The position numbers were made by a program, and so were the translations under genes. A model generated the notes under the pieces. The model did no database searches. It worked only from the letters and a program-made list of their open reading frames with translations, and was not told the DNA's origin. A stretch of 61,147 nucleotides of DNA from a virus, in IMG/VR virus record IMGVR_UViG_3300042472_000140, positions 1 to 61,147 of that record. The stretch is one strand, 5' to 3'. Shown here in pieces: positions 12,230 to 21,033 of this stretch (position 1 is its first letter; each line of letters begins with the position of its first letter).

Positions 12230-12736
12230 ATGGACTACGTGAGAGTCGATCTAAGACCACTTGTTATAGTGGCACTACTGTTTGTATGTCTGACGGTCTT
12301 ACTATCTCTCAGACCTACCGAGGTAAAGACTAAGGTACGGTACGTAGAATCCGAGATGATTGTGAAGATTCAGGGCATCGAGTTTAGTCCTGAGAACTTG
12401 CGCAAGTACATTAAGTTGTGTGGTATAAAGTTTTCCGATATTGTGTATGCCCAGGCTGTGCTTGAGAGTGGAAACTTTAGGTCAACTAGGTTCCTAGAGA
12501 GCAACAATCTTTTCGGAATGAAGAGGGCGATGTCACGACCTACAACGGCACAGACCGAGTATGGTGGACACGGACGTTACGACAGCTGGTTGCTCAGCGT
12601 CCAAGATTATGCTCTATTTCAGAGTGCGTTCCTTAGGGATATAAAGACTGAGAAGGAATACCTAAAGTACTTGTCTGACAACTACGCAGAGGATCCAGAT
12701 TATATTAACAAGGTAATTAAAATAAGTAAGAGATGA
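12230..12736 (+). CDS. Membrane-anchored N-acetylglucosaminidase-type muralytic enzyme, 168 aa
   Basis: Start at 12230 (MDYVRVDLRPL) is 2 nt after the previous stop. One N-terminal membrane span (LVIVALLFVCLTVLLSL), then a glucosaminidase (GH73-like) domain: YAQAVLESGNFRSTRFLESNNLFGMK with the catalytic Glu in LESGNF, and YDSWLLSVQDYALF. Cleaves peptidoglycan glycan strands. Situated among early genes and separate from the late lysis cassette, so it may serve local wall remodelling or delayed lysis rather than being the main endolysin. Confidence 0.8.
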   Translation: MDYVRVDLRPLVIVALLFVCLTVLLSLRPTEVKTKVRYVESEMIVKIQGIEFSPENLRKYIKLCGIKFSDIVYAQAVLESGNFRSTRFLESNNLFGMKRAMSRPTTAQTEYGGHGRYDSWLLSVQDYALFQSAFLRDIKTEKEYLKYLSDNYAEDPDYINKVIKISKR

Positions 12737-13008
12737 AGAACATAGATAAAGCTATAATGCACTGCTACAGAGAGTTGTATGCGAACGCTACACCTCCAGC
12801 GTCGTTTGACGAGCTGTTGGAAAATGCGACGGTTAACGAGCAAGGACAGAAGGCTATACCGTTCTTAGACTACGAGATAGATCAGGACGTGTTTGAGGAT
12901 ATAGTTGCAGACACTATCAAGGTGTACAAGATCAACAGAAGTTATTTAAAGCAGTCGTTCAGGTTTACGATCCTGATGGGCTGTAGTCCTAAATTTAAAA
13001 AGTTATGA
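12733..13008 (+). CDS. Hypothetical protein, 91 aa
   Basis: Helical protein (MKNIDKAIMHCYRELYANATPPASFDELLENAT) overlapping both neighbours by 4 bp. The C-terminus YLKQSFRFTILMGCSPKFKK is characteristic but not assignable. Confidence 0.55.
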   Translation: MKNIDKAIMHCYRELYANATPPASFDELLENATVNEQGQKAIPFLDYEIDQDVFEDIVADTIKVYKINRSYLKQSFRFTILMGCSPKFKKL

Positions 13009-13202
13009 AGAAGGTAAAGGTAGAGATTAATGACTACACGTACGACTGTGCGGATGGGTGCTGTACAGATTTTGGAACAGAGGTGATTGTGAATGACGTA
13101 GATCTTGACTTAAATAACCAGGACGTTGGAACGATAGTAAGACGGATCTTAGAACACCTAGGGTATGAGGTAGAGTTAATAGAAACATATAAACATAATT
13201 AA
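13005..13202 (+). CDS. Small Cys-rich protein, 65 aa
   Basis: MKKVKVEINDYTYDCADGCCTDFGTEVIVN: the CxxxCC cluster in a beta-strand context recurs in small phage proteins. Possible metal site. Function unknown. Confidence 0.55.
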   Translation: MKKVKVEINDYTYDCADGCCTDFGTEVIVNDVDLDLNNQDVGTIVRRILEHLGYEVELIETYKHN

Positions 13203-13203
13203 T

Positions 13204-13290
13204 ATGAGCAAAGCAATAATAATATGCGCAATAGCAGTAGTTTTGATAATAATAAGCGCATTAGTTCATAAATATACTAGATTACAGTAA
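13204..13290 (+). CDS. Single-span membrane peptide, 28 aa
   Basis: MSKAIIICAIAVVLIIISALVHKYTRLQ; one span and a basic tail. Starts 1 nt after the previous stop. Confidence 0.4.
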   Translation: MSKAIIICAIAVVLIIISALVHKYTRLQ

Positions 13291-13341
13291 ACCACTTAGT
13301 GTAAACAAAATCACACATAAACGGATTAAAACCGATTTACT

Positions 13342-13515
13342 ATGAAAAATATGACAGATGAAGAAAAAAAAGAAGAAGCTAAAAGAAGAGCTATAATCTT
13401 AATGACTTTAAAGGAAGGATATAAACCAAAAGATGAAGAGAAAATAATTAAGGTTAAAGAACCTAATAAAACTCCTAAGAATTATGGTAAGTTACTAAAT
13501 AAAAAAAAGTGGTAA
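13342..13515 (+). CDS. Small charged protein, 57 aa
   Basis: Lys/Glu-rich (MTDEEKKEEAKRRAIILMTLKEG...) ending in KLLNKKKW. AT-rich. No recognised family. Confidence 0.5.
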   Translation: MKNMTDEEKKEEAKRRAIILMTLKEGYKPKDEEKIIKVKEPNKTPKNYGKLLNKKKW

Positions 13516-13517
13516 TT

Positions 13518-13772
13518 ATGAAAAAATCAGATGAGAAAAAACTACAGTCAGCTATTGAGGATATAATATGGATGGCTGCAAGATATGCACATGGAAGACA
13601 CACATACGCACCGTCTGTTGTGCGTGATTCAGTAGCTGTATTTAAAGATGTATTTCCAGACTTTAAAATAAAACAAGACCATGTAATTGAATCACCAGCT
13701 GATGATGAAATAGGAGGTATGTCCTTTAGAAGTGATTATTTAGATGATATTTTTAATAATAAAACATTATGA
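13518..13772 (+). CDS. Conserved phage protein, 84 aa
   Basis: ATG at 13518 preferred over an upstream GTG inside the previous gene. Contains IEDIIWMAARYAHGRHTYAPSVVRD, a motif I recognise from small phage proteins of unknown function, and a C-terminal acidic end. Overlaps the next gene by 4 bp. Confidence 0.6.
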   Translation: MKKSDEKKLQSAIEDIIWMAARYAHGRHTYAPSVVRDSVAVFKDVFPDFKIKQDHVIESPADDEIGGMSFRSDYLDDIFNNKTL

Positions 13773-13984
13773 CACCAATAGATTTACTATTAGAAAGACT
13801 AGCAGAAAATGGAATCTTACATAGCTCAGATGTTGCAGAAGCTAATGAGTTATTTAAGCAACAGATTATAGATGCTTTCAATGCTGGTGATTTAGATTCT
13901 GATACTTATTTTATTCCATTCTTAAAAGAAAATGATGAATCAGAAAACTACTACAATGAAACCTTTAAAAACACGAAAGAATAA
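13769..13984 (+). CDS. Hypothetical protein, 71 aa
   Basis: MTPIDLLLERLAENGILHSSDVAEANELFKQQI..., helical and acidic. Last gene before a short AT-rich regulatory gap. Confidence 0.55.
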   Translation: MTPIDLLLERLAENGILHSSDVAEANELFKQQIIDAFNAGDLDSDTYFIPFLKENDESENYYNETFKNTKE

Positions 13985-14010
13985 CACAAAATGTGTTACA
14001 CAAAATGTGT
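13984..14010. promoter_or_regulatory. Tandem palindromes ACACAAAATGTGT x2
   Basis: Two exact copies of a 13-bp palindrome (ACACA-AAA-TGTGT) at 13984-13996 and 13998-14010, in an AT-rich intergenic gap of about 135 bp. Operator-like for a dimeric regulator; they would also fold in RNA. Confidence 0.5.
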
Positions 14011-14119
14011 AATATAATATCAAAAAGTGCTGTATAATGCCTATTTTAATATTATAACCTACATTTAGCTAATATAATAGATAGATGTTATTTTTAACAG
14101 TTAATTAATTTAAGAACAT

Positions 14120-14281
14120 ATGATAATAACAATTTTAGTAGTAGTAATACTAGCCCTGGTATGGCTAGCAGTGATGAGTAAGCGGACGTTCGATCAGGCG
14201 GACGAGTTAGATAACCGAGAGATTAAGACGAGTAGGACGGTGTTCCCACCGAGTGGTAAGAAGGACTGGTATGGGTATTGA
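14120..14281 (+). CDS. Single-span membrane protein, 53 aa
   Basis: N-terminal span MIITILVVVILALVWLAV, then a charged tail ending KKDWYGY. Overlaps the next gene. Confidence 0.5.
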   Translation: MIITILVVVILALVWLAVMSKRTFDQADELDNREIKTSRTVFPPSGKKDWYGY

Positions 14282-14675
14282 GCAGATAATAGGCGACAAC
14301 CACCACATCTTTATGATTGTGAACAGAACGTACGAACAGTCTCACGCTCGGCACGTGGTCTACTACAAGGCTTACGAGCAATACAAGGGACCATCAAAGA
14401 TTATGAAGTACCTAAAGGATAGGTACAACTACAAGGCAAACCAGTCCACGATATATTATGCGTGGTATAAAATTAGAAACAAGATGAACGAGAAGACACC
14501 CAGTGAGTTTATTAAGATGAAGTACGGTAGCGACACCGTCAACGGCAAGGGAATCTACAAGTTGATGGACGAGTACGCTGCATATCAGCTGTCTCTTCAC
14601 ACAGAGCACCCGACCAACGTAAAGAGCGATAGGTTGGACATTAAGAACAAGATTAAAGAACTAAACGATAGATGA
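14271..14675 (+). CDS. Putative HTH protein, 134 aa
   Basis: ATG at 14271 (MGIEQIIGDN). The central segment GPSKIMKYLKDRYNYKANQSTIYYAWYKIRNK reads as a helix-turn-helix of the type in small phage regulators or terminase small subunits. Basic. Could regulate the early operon; not certain. ATGATTGTGAA occurs at 14313. Confidence 0.5.
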   Translation: MGIEQIIGDNHHIFMIVNRTYEQSHARHVVYYKAYEQYKGPSKIMKYLKDRYNYKANQSTIYYAWYKIRNKMNEKTPSEFIKMKYGSDTVNGKGIYKLMDEYAAYQLSLHTEHPTNVKSDRLDIKNKIKELNDR

Positions 14676-15061
14676 AAGCCTGGAAAGATTTAACTAGCAA
14701 CAAAGACTTCACGATATGTACAACAAACAACAGCGAGTGGTACGTTAACTACGGAGTGAAGATAGAACGATTCGAGGATGGATCGTTCGAGGTTAAGAAC
14801 ACGATGACCAACTCTGACCACTACGAGGAGGTGACCGACGAACAACTGAATGTATTCTCAACGCATGGTTGGGAGGCTGGATGCTGTGACGTTAACGCAT
14901 CAGTGAACCTACGTAAGGCTAATAAGACCAAGTACTTGGCTGACCTTGCACTGTTCAATGGCAAGGAGTCACTTGCAGAGTCATTATTGGAATCCTATCA
15001 AAAACTTATTAACAAATACTACGATTACGATATTAGATTGAATAATCTGCTATCTTTGTAG
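14672..15061 (+). CDS. Hypothetical protein, 129 aa
   Basis: MKAWKDLTSNKDFTICTTNNSEWYVNYG..., with GWEAGCCDVNASVNLRKA in the middle. No family recognised. Its 3' end overlaps the promoter of the replication genes. Confidence 0.55.
   Translation: MKAWKDLTSNKDFTICTTNNSEWYVNYGVKIERFEDGSFEVKNTMTNSDHYEEVTDEQLNVFSTHGWEAGCCDVNASVNLRKANKTKYLADLALFNGKESLAESLLESYQKLINKYYDYDIRLNNLLSL
15051..15058 (+). promoter_or_regulatory. -7 box TATCTTTG for the replication unit
   Basis: Exact TAnnTTTG match. The roughly 48-nt leader has a hairpin GGTGA-GGGTAT-TCACC (15072-15087) and an AATTAAATTAAATAA stretch immediately before the ATG at 15111. Confidence 0.7.
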
Positions 15062-15110
15062 TCCCCAAAATGGTGAGGGTATTCACCACTAACTCAATTA
15101 AATTAAATAA

Positions 15111-15617
15111 ATGGCGCACTATCGCTCAAGATTCGCAGAATCTGACAAGCACCTTGGCTCATGGGACCTATGGGACGATGAGAACAAGAAGTACTTCCAG
15201 GTGGAGGTAACAGTAGACAAGTTCGTGAACGACGTTCTTGTAGGATCAATGGGCACTGAGAAGAAGGTGTTCGTTAAACTTAAGGAGTACAGCAAGCTGA
15301 TGGTCTGTAACGTGACTAACTTCAAACGACTGAGTAAGTTGTATGAGTCTGTCGACGAGAACGACTTCATCGGTAAGACGGTTGTACTAGGAGTAGAGAA
15401 GGTCAAGTCACCAGAGGGCATGGTCGACGCACTAAGGTTCTCAACTAGAAAGCCAGCTCCTACAGTTGTAGAGGGCTTGAAGTTCATCTCTGATGAAGCC
15501 TTTCCAAGGGCACTAGCGTCAGTTGCTTCTGGAGGAACTCCAATAGATAAGATCCTAGCTAAGTACTCTGTGACTGAAGAACAATTTAAACAACTGAACG
15601 ATGCAGTTCAGGGCTAG
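15111..15617 (+). CDS. Conserved phage recombination-cluster protein, 168 aa
   Basis: Starts MAHYRSRFAESDKHLGSWDLWDD, a family I recognise upstream of phage RecB-like exonucleases and SSB genes. The N-terminal half is OB-like beta (VEVTVDKF, KKVFVKLKEY, IGKTVVLGVEKVKSPEGMVDALRFS); the C-terminal 45 residues form helices with a K-Y-S-V-T-E-E-Q-F turn. Probably nucleic-acid binding. Overlaps the nuclease gene by 17 bp. Confidence 0.6.
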   Translation: MAHYRSRFAESDKHLGSWDLWDDENKKYFQVEVTVDKFVNDVLVGSMGTEKKVFVKLKEYSKLMVCNVTNFKRLSKLYESVDENDFIGKTVVLGVEKVKSPEGMVDALRFSTRKPAPTVVEGLKFISDEAFPRALASVASGGTPIDKILAKYSVTEEQFKQLNDAVQG

Positions 15618-16434
15618 TGGGGTTGCCCCTCTGTTCTTAGGGACGGACGGGCTGACGGACGCACAACAGCGCACGTTTGTTAAGCTGAACGAGAGACACA
15701 CGTCATGGCTCAACGAGACAGACGAGAAGGCTAAGAAGAAGCTAGAGCTGACGTCTAACATGCACGACGAACTGACGGTTCTAACAATAGGATTGGATGC
15801 CTACAATCGTGGGGAGATACTACTATCTCAAGGAGCCAAGACCTTTATCGAGGGTATCATAGACAAGGAGCTGTACCACTACAACGACCACGTGTCTACC
15901 AAGGAGATGGACAAGGGATCCGACACGACCGTTGAGGATGCAGCCATCGAGGTGTACAATCGTGTGTTCTTTACCGACCATAAGAAGTTACTTGCTGGAG
16001 ATGAATACGCAGAGCTATCTTACAACAGCTTGGTAGGACACCCTGACATCGTGTGTAAGGACACTAAGATGGTTAAGGATGCTAAGTCCTCGTGGACCAA
16101 GAAGACGTTCCCTAAGCGACCAGAGTATAACGGCACGTACGAGTGGCAGGTCAAGTCTTACCTATACATGCTCATCGGCATGACGGGTGATAACTCATGG
16201 AGAACTGGAGAGGTGTTCCATGCACTAGTTGATACTCCTGAGGGACTTGTTCCTGAGTGGGAGAACGACAGCCTTCACGTGATGTCTGACGTCCCTGACC
16301 ACATGCGTGTGACTGTGACAAAGGTAGAACTGACGGACGCTGACATCAAGCACATTAACATCAGGATAGTTGCTGCAAGAAAGTACGCAGACATTTATAG
16401 AAATGAAATCTTAAATAAAAACAAATATGTTTAA
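15601..16434 (+). CDS. PD-(D/E)XK exonuclease (RecB/Cas4-like)
   Basis: 277 residues. Opens with RASGVAPLFLG, the usual R-x-S start of RecB-family phage exonucleases. Nuclease core: GHPDIVCK near 147 (metal-binding Asp), KDAKSS near 162 (D-x-K), and the YEWQVKSYLYM motif near 181 (QxxxY). Likely a 5'-3' or 3'-5' DNA exonuclease for recombination or end processing, working with the OB-type neighbours. Confidence 0.8.
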   Translation: MQFRASGVAPLFLGTDGLTDAQQRTFVKLNERHTSWLNETDEKAKKKLELTSNMHDELTVLTIGLDAYNRGEILLSQGAKTFIEGIIDKELYHYNDHVSTKEMDKGSDTTVEDAAIEVYNRVFFTDHKKLLAGDEYAELSYNSLVGHPDIVCKDTKMVKDAKSSWTKKTFPKRPEYNGTYEWQVKSYLYMLIGMTGDNSWRTGEVFHALVDTPEGLVPEWENDSLHVMSDVPDHMRVTVTKVELTDADIKHINIRIVAARKYADIYRNEILNKNKYV

Positions 16435-16786
16435 ATTACAAGGGACCATCAAGGTCATTAAGGACACACAACAAGTGTCAGACAAGTTCTCTAAGAGAGA
16501 AATGGTAGTAACAACCCCAGACGACAAGTATCCTCAAGATATTTCTCTTGAGCTACAGCAAGACCAGACGGCTATGCTTGATGGCTTCATGGAAGGTCAA
16601 GAGGTAGAGGTGTCGTTCGACATCAGAGGTCGTGAGTGGACTAGTCCAACTGGAGACGTTAAGTACTTCAACACGTTAAAGGCGTTCAGAGTTGAGGCTA
16701 TTGGAGATGCTCCAGCGAAGCCTAAGCCAGTTAAGGTTGTTGCTGAGGTCACTACTGAGGCAGAGGACGACGACTTACCGTTTTAA
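16427..16786 (+). CDS. DUF3127 SSB-like protein
   Basis: 119 residues. The DUF3127 OB-fold pattern is visible: MFKLQGTIKVIKDTQQVS, FSKREMVVTTPDDKYPQDISLELQQDQ, GQEVEVSFDIRGREW and FNTLKAFRVE. It ends in an acidic tip EAEDDDLPF, like the C-terminal tip of SSB proteins. Probably coats single-stranded DNA and recruits partners in replication and recombination. Confidence 0.8.
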   Translation: MFKLQGTIKVIKDTQQVSDKFSKREMVVTTPDDKYPQDISLELQQDQTAMLDGFMEGQEVEVSFDIRGREWTSPTGDVKYFNTLKAFRVEAIGDAPAKPKPVKVVAEVTTEAEDDDLPF

Positions 16787-16794
16787 TTAGTAAC

Positions 16795-16962
16795 ATGACA
16801 GCAACTATAATTTTAATTTGCTTACTTTTTGGTAAGTTTGTTATTCATGGGTCAAATCATGGAAAAGAAATGAATACTAAGTATAATGTACTTCATTCTC
16901 TTGCCTATATGTCTTTACAGCTTGTATTATATTATTTTGCAGGCTTGTTTGATAAATTCTAA
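16795..16962 (+). CDS. Small membrane protein, 55 aa
   Basis: Two hydrophobic segments (MTATIILICLLFGKFVI and SLQLVLYYFAGLF) separated by a His/Asn-rich loop. AT-rich compared with neighbours. Followed by a terminator. Confidence 0.5.
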   Translation: MTATIILICLLFGKFVIHGSNHGKEMNTKYNVLHSLAYMSLQLVLYYFAGLFDKF

Positions 16963-16982
16963 TTAAATAATCAATCACTTAG

Positions 16983-17011
16983 CCCACCGATTAACCGTCG
17001 GTGGGTTTTTT
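16983..17011 (+). terminator. Intrinsic terminator before primase-helicase
   Basis: CCCACCGA/TCGGTGGG stem with 7-nt loop and TTTTTT. It sits 14 nt before the primase start, so the primase needs read-through or antitermination. Confidence 0.85.
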
Positions 17012-17024
17012 AACCATTAAACAT

Positions 17025-19403
17025 ATGATAACATACTTCAAGTCACTATCTGATACGTCTCAACCATTCTATAGGTCAGTTGATTATGCTATCGAACGAA
17101 TTAAGAACGGCAACTCGAAGGACTTGTGCGAGGCGATTAGAAGTCACCCAGACGACAAGCCGAAGAGAAACGAAATTAAAAAGAAACTGCCAGCCATTTG
17201 TTTTAGCGGAGAGTTCTTGAAGAGGGAGAAGAAGTCCATACAGAAGCACAGCGGATTTATCTGCATTGACTTTGATGGATTTGCCGACGAGTGGTCCATG
17301 ACAGACTACAGAGACACGCTGTGTGCCGACGAGTACTCTTACTCGGTGTTCACGTCCCCATCAGGTGACGGAATAAAGGTACTAATAAAGGTCCCGTCTG
17401 ACATAGACAACCACCTCAACTACTTCCTATCACTACAGAAGTACTACAACGTGCCAGAGTTCGACACATCAACCAAGGATATATCACGTGTGTGCTACGA
17501 GTCATACGACCCAGACATATACGTCAACAAGGAGAGTAGCACGTGGGATAAGATACTTGTCGAGGAGCACCAGGTGTTCGAGAAGAAGACATCACGCTCA
17601 ACCATCGTGCTAGACAACGACAACGAGGTAATAAGACGGCTCATCATATGGTGGGAGAAGGAGTTTGGTATGGTTGCTGGAGCAAAGAACAACAACCTAT
17701 TCATCCTAGCGTCAGCTCTTAACGAGTTTGGGATACCTGAGTCAGACGCTCGCTCGGTCATGCTGTCATACGACGAGGGCGAAAAAGAGAAAGAAATACT
17801 CACGATACTTCGGTCAGCATATAAGAACGAGTCATCACATAACACTAAGTTCTACGAGGATACAACAAAGATAGATGCCATCAAGACTCTAGCTAAGAAG
17901 GGTGTTCCTACTAACGAGCTAGTTAAACTTAATAGTCAGGTTCCACACGAGGTTGTCGAGTCTATTGCAAACGAAGAGGACGACGCTCCAGGTGTGTTCT
18001 GGTCGAAGAACTCTAAGGGAGCCATCACACATATCAATCACCTATACAAGGAGTACCTAGAGAGCATGGGATACAACAAGTTTTATATCGAGGGTGGATC
18101 AGCGTTTGTATTTGTTCAGATAAACAACAACATCATATCTGACGCATCAGACGATACCATCAAGGATGTGGTCCTTAAGGCTTTACATAGCCTAGAGGAC
18201 AAGAGCATATACAACTACTTTGCCGACAAGACCAAGCTATTTAAGGAGGACCACTTGTCTTTTCTTAATGCCATAAAGCCTGCCATAATGACTGACACAG
18301 CTGACACGGCTCACCTATACTTCAAGAACTGTGTGGTCAAGGTTACAAAGGACAAGATAGAGACGATAGACTACATGGACATCGACGGATACATATGGGA
18401 GAAGCAGAAGATCAACCGTAACTTCAAGAAGGCGGACTTCTCGGACGCTGTGTTCAAGAAGTTCATAAGCAACATTGGAGGGTCTGACGAGGAGAGGATA
18501 AGGTCAATCGAGTCTACGGCTGGGTATCTTCTACACAGCCACAAGCCTGCGAGTTATAGTCCTGCCGTCATTATTAATGACGAGGTCATCTCAGACAATC
18601 CAGAGGGAGGTACTGGTAAGGGTATATTCGTTAGCTCTATTGGACACCTAAAGAAGTCAGTCATTATTGACGGTAAGGCGTTCAGCTTCACCAAGGCTTT
18701 CCCATACCAGCGTGTATCCGCTGACACTCAGATGCTTGTTTTTGATGACGTCAGTAAGAACTTTGACTTTGAGAAGCTGTTCAGTATTATTACCGAGGGT
18801 ATCACCCTAGAGAAGAAGAATAAGGACGAGATACACATACCATTTGAGCGGTCACCAAAGATTGTCATAACGACCAACTACGCCATCAAGGGTGACGGTA
18901 ACTCGTTCGAGCGTCGTAAGTGGGAGCTAGAGTTCGCACAACACTACCATAAGAACCACACGCCAGAGCATGAGTTTGGGCATCAGCTGTTCACACAGTG
19001 GAATGATTGTGAATGGAACAAGTTCGACAACTACATGATTTCAAACCTACAGCTTTATTTGAACAAGGGACTCATGAAGTCGACGTTCAAGAACCTGAGA
19101 GAGCGTGGCTTCATTGCACGAACGTCTATGGACTTCTATGACTGGGCTAGGGATGGTTTTAACCAACGAACGAAGGCTCTCAGCGAGTGTCCAGCTCAGG
19201 ACCTATATAACGACTTCACAGAGCAGAACACCGACTACGGTCCACGTGGAAAGTTCACCCTTCCTCAGAAGAAGTTCTACCAGTGGATAGACATGTGGGG
19301 AGACTTCATGTACAACACGAAGCCGTACACGTGGAGAGCAGCAAACGGTAAGATGATACGTTTCGATGTCAAGCATGCAGAACAAGTAAAACTAAAGGTA
19401 TGA
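17025..19403 (+). CDS. Primase-helicase (VirE_N/BT4734-like domain + SF3 helicase)
   Basis: 792 residues; ATG at 17025 chosen because an upstream GTG lies in the terminator. The N-terminal VirE_N/BT4734-like domain (about 1-165) has LPAICFSGEF, HSGFICIDFDGF with paired Asp, and SVFTSPSGDGIKVLIKV, as in archaeo-eukaryotic-type primases. The C-terminal superfamily 3 helicase has Walker A NPEGGTGKG near 529, Walker B MLVFDDVSK and sensor-1 KIVITTNY. Predicted to unwind the origin and make primers. No DNA polymerase is encoded nearby. Confidence 0.85.
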   Translation: MITYFKSLSDTSQPFYRSVDYAIERIKNGNSKDLCEAIRSHPDDKPKRNEIKKKLPAICFSGEFLKREKKSIQKHSGFICIDFDGFADEWSMTDYRDTLCADEYSYSVFTSPSGDGIKVLIKVPSDIDNHLNYFLSLQKYYNVPEFDTSTKDISRVCYESYDPDIYVNKESSTWDKILVEEHQVFEKKTSRSTIVLDNDNEVIRRLIIWWEKEFGMVAGAKNNNLFILASALNEFGIPESDARSVMLSYDEGEKEKEILTILRSAYKNESSHNTKFYEDTTKIDAIKTLAKKGVPTNELVKLNSQVPHEVVESIANEEDDAPGVFWSKNSKGAITHINHLYKEYLESMGYNKFYIEGGSAFVFVQINNNIISDASDDTIKDVVLKALHSLEDKSIYNYFADKTKLFKEDHLSFLNAIKPAIMTDTADTAHLYFKNCVVKVTKDKIETIDYMDIDGYIWEKQKINRNFKKADFSDAVFKKFISNIGGSDEERIRSIESTAGYLLHSHKPASYSPAVIINDEVISDNPEGGTGKGIFVSSIGHLKKSVIIDGKAFSFTKAFPYQRVSADTQMLVFDDVSKNFDFEKLFSIITEGITLEKKNKDEIHIPFERSPKIVITTNYAIKGDGNSFERRKWELEFAQHYHKNHTPEHEFGHQLFTQWNDCEWNKFDNYMISNLQLYLNKGLMKSTFKNLRERGFIARTSMDFYDWARDGFNQRTKALSECPAQDLYNDFTEQNTDYGPRGKFTLPQKKFYQWIDMWGDFMYNTKPYTWRAANGKMIRFDVKHAEQVKLKV

Positions 19404-20638
19404 AGACTCTTAGACCATACCAAAAGACCATAGCTGATAACGGTGCAGTCATACTTGATAAGTTCGGTATGCTGTACCTAAGCATGGAGGTAAGAACTGG
19501 AAAATCGGCAACGGCAATGGAAGTAGCATCCATCCTTGACTTTAAGGAGGTGCTGTTCTTGACTAAGAAGAAGGCTATAGATGGAATACTTGAGGACTAC
19601 AACGACTTCGGTTATGAGTTCAACATAACGGTGATCAACGATGAATCGATGCACAAGATACTCAACCCGTCAAGGTTTGATTTAGTCATACATGACGAAC
19701 ATCACCGCTATGGTGCCCTAAATAAGCCTGGTACGTCTATTAAGTTATTCAAGAAGTTATTCTCTGACAAGCCGATGATATTCTTATCAGGGACCATGTG
19801 TCCAGAGTCATACAGTCAGCTGTTCCATCAGTTCTGGGTGTCATACCGTTCGCCATGGAGTAGATACCCTAACTTCTACAAGTGGGCACACGACTACGTA
19901 AACATCACACAGAAGCGCATAGGGTCGTTCGTTCATAACGACTACTCAGCAGGGATAGAGACAAAGATCATGGGAGACATCGCTCACCTCATGCTGACGT
20001 ACACACAGTCTCAGGCTGGGTTCGAGACAGAGATCAAGGAGACCGTCCTATATGTCGACATGAAGCCCTTGACAGTTGCTATAGTAGACAAGCTATGTAA
20101 GGACCTGGTGGTCGAAGGGAAGGAGGAGGTCATACTAGCCGACACAGCAGCCAAGCTAATGCAGAAGATGCACCAGCTATGGAGTGGTACGTGTAAGTTC
20201 GAGAGTGGAAACAGCATGACACTTGATACATCTAAGGCTGAGTTCATTAAGGACCACTTCGCTGGTAGTAAGCTAGCGATAATGTATATATTCAAGGAAG
20301 AACTTAACCTGATAAGTCAAGTATTTGGCGCAGAAAACTTGACAAACGACCTAGACGAGTTCAATTCGACAGACAAGCACTTCGTCGGTCAGGTCGTCAG
20401 TTCAAGGGAGGGAATATCGTTAAAGGCTGCCGACTACCTTGTAATGTATAACATACAGCACAGTGCTGTGTCTTACTTCCAGGCGAAGGACCGATTAACT
20501 ACTATGGATAGACTGAGTAACGAGGTCTTCTGGATCTTCTCTCGTGGAGGGATTGAGGAGAAGATATACAAGGTCGTCAAAGCAAAGAAGAAGTACACAA
20601 CTAATATTTTTAAGAAGGACTATGGAATTAAAACTTAG
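19400..20638 (+). CDS. SF2 DEAD/SNF2-type helicase
   Basis: 412 residues, a compact SF2 ATPase. LRPYQ Q-motif-like start, Walker A EVRTGKS (30-36), DEHH box near residue 97, SGT motif III, and a C-terminal lobe with VGQVVSSREGISLKAADYLVMYN and QAKDRLTTMDR as motif VI. This SNF2-like layout is common next to phage primase genes. Likely remodels replication or recombination intermediates. Overlaps the primase stop by 4 bp. Confidence 0.82.
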   Translation: MKTLRPYQKTIADNGAVILDKFGMLYLSMEVRTGKSATAMEVASILDFKEVLFLTKKKAIDGILEDYNDFGYEFNITVINDESMHKILNPSRFDLVIHDEHHRYGALNKPGTSIKLFKKLFSDKPMIFLSGTMCPESYSQLFHQFWVSYRSPWSRYPNFYKWAHDYVNITQKRIGSFVHNDYSAGIETKIMGDIAHLMLTYTQSQAGFETEIKETVLYVDMKPLTVAIVDKLCKDLVVEGKEEVILADTAAKLMQKMHQLWSGTCKFESGNSMTLDTSKAEFIKDHFAGSKLAIMYIFKEELNLISQVFGAENLTNDLDEFNSTDKHFVGQVVSSREGISLKAADYLVMYNIQHSAVSYFQAKDRLTTMDRLSNEVFWIFSRGGIEEKIYKVVKAKKKYTTNIFKKDYGIKT

Positions 20639-20825
20639 CAGAACAGTAAGGAAGTGGCTCAGTAGTATGTCATTCAAGGTGATGAACCAGACGGACGAGT
20701 ACATGTTCATGCCATACTGGTTCAAGAAGGAGCCGAACGGCAAGTATCACTTGGTAAAGTTTGACGAGCTGTCGGACGAGATTAAACAAATAATTAAAGA
20801 ACGGTATGAAGAAAATACTAACTGA
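20622..20825 (+). CDS. Small protein, 67 aa
   Basis: ATG at 20622 overlaps the helicase end by 17 bp. MELKLSRTVRKWLSSMSFKV... ends KQIIKERYEENTN. No recognised family. Confidence 0.55.
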   Translation: MELKLSRTVRKWLSSMSFKVMNQTDEYMFMPYWFKKEPNGKYHLVKFDELSDEIKQIIKERYEENTN

Positions 20826-21033
20826 CCCGAACGTTCAAGAACTTATCAAGGCGTTTGACCTTGAGATACCTAAGATGCACAACATATTAGTGGATGATTT
20901 TGAGCTACTTGACGGAAAAATTTTAATTAATTCAGCAAAAGTCTTGGATGCTAACTTAAATTTTGTTAGATTAGCCGACCTATCTAAGTTGATAAGTAAC
21001 CTAGATAAGTGTAACGTGATATTTAAATGTTAG
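20806..21033 (+). CDS. Hypothetical protein, 75 aa
   Basis: MKKILTDPNVQELIKAFDLEIPKMHNILVDDFELLDGKILINS..., mixed alpha/beta. Overlaps genes at both ends. Confidence 0.5.
   Translation: MKKILTDPNVQELIKAFDLEIPKMHNILVDDFELLDGKILINSAKVLDANLNFVRLADLSKLISNLDKCNVIFKC

Noticed and set aside
13698-13710. CTGATGA close to GAAA as a third hammerhead core
   Set aside because: Only one base lies between the two boxes, so there is no stem II; it is coding sequence.
18482-18500. CTGACGA box in the primase gene as a hammerhead
   Set aside because: No GAAA box or stem II follows at the required distance.
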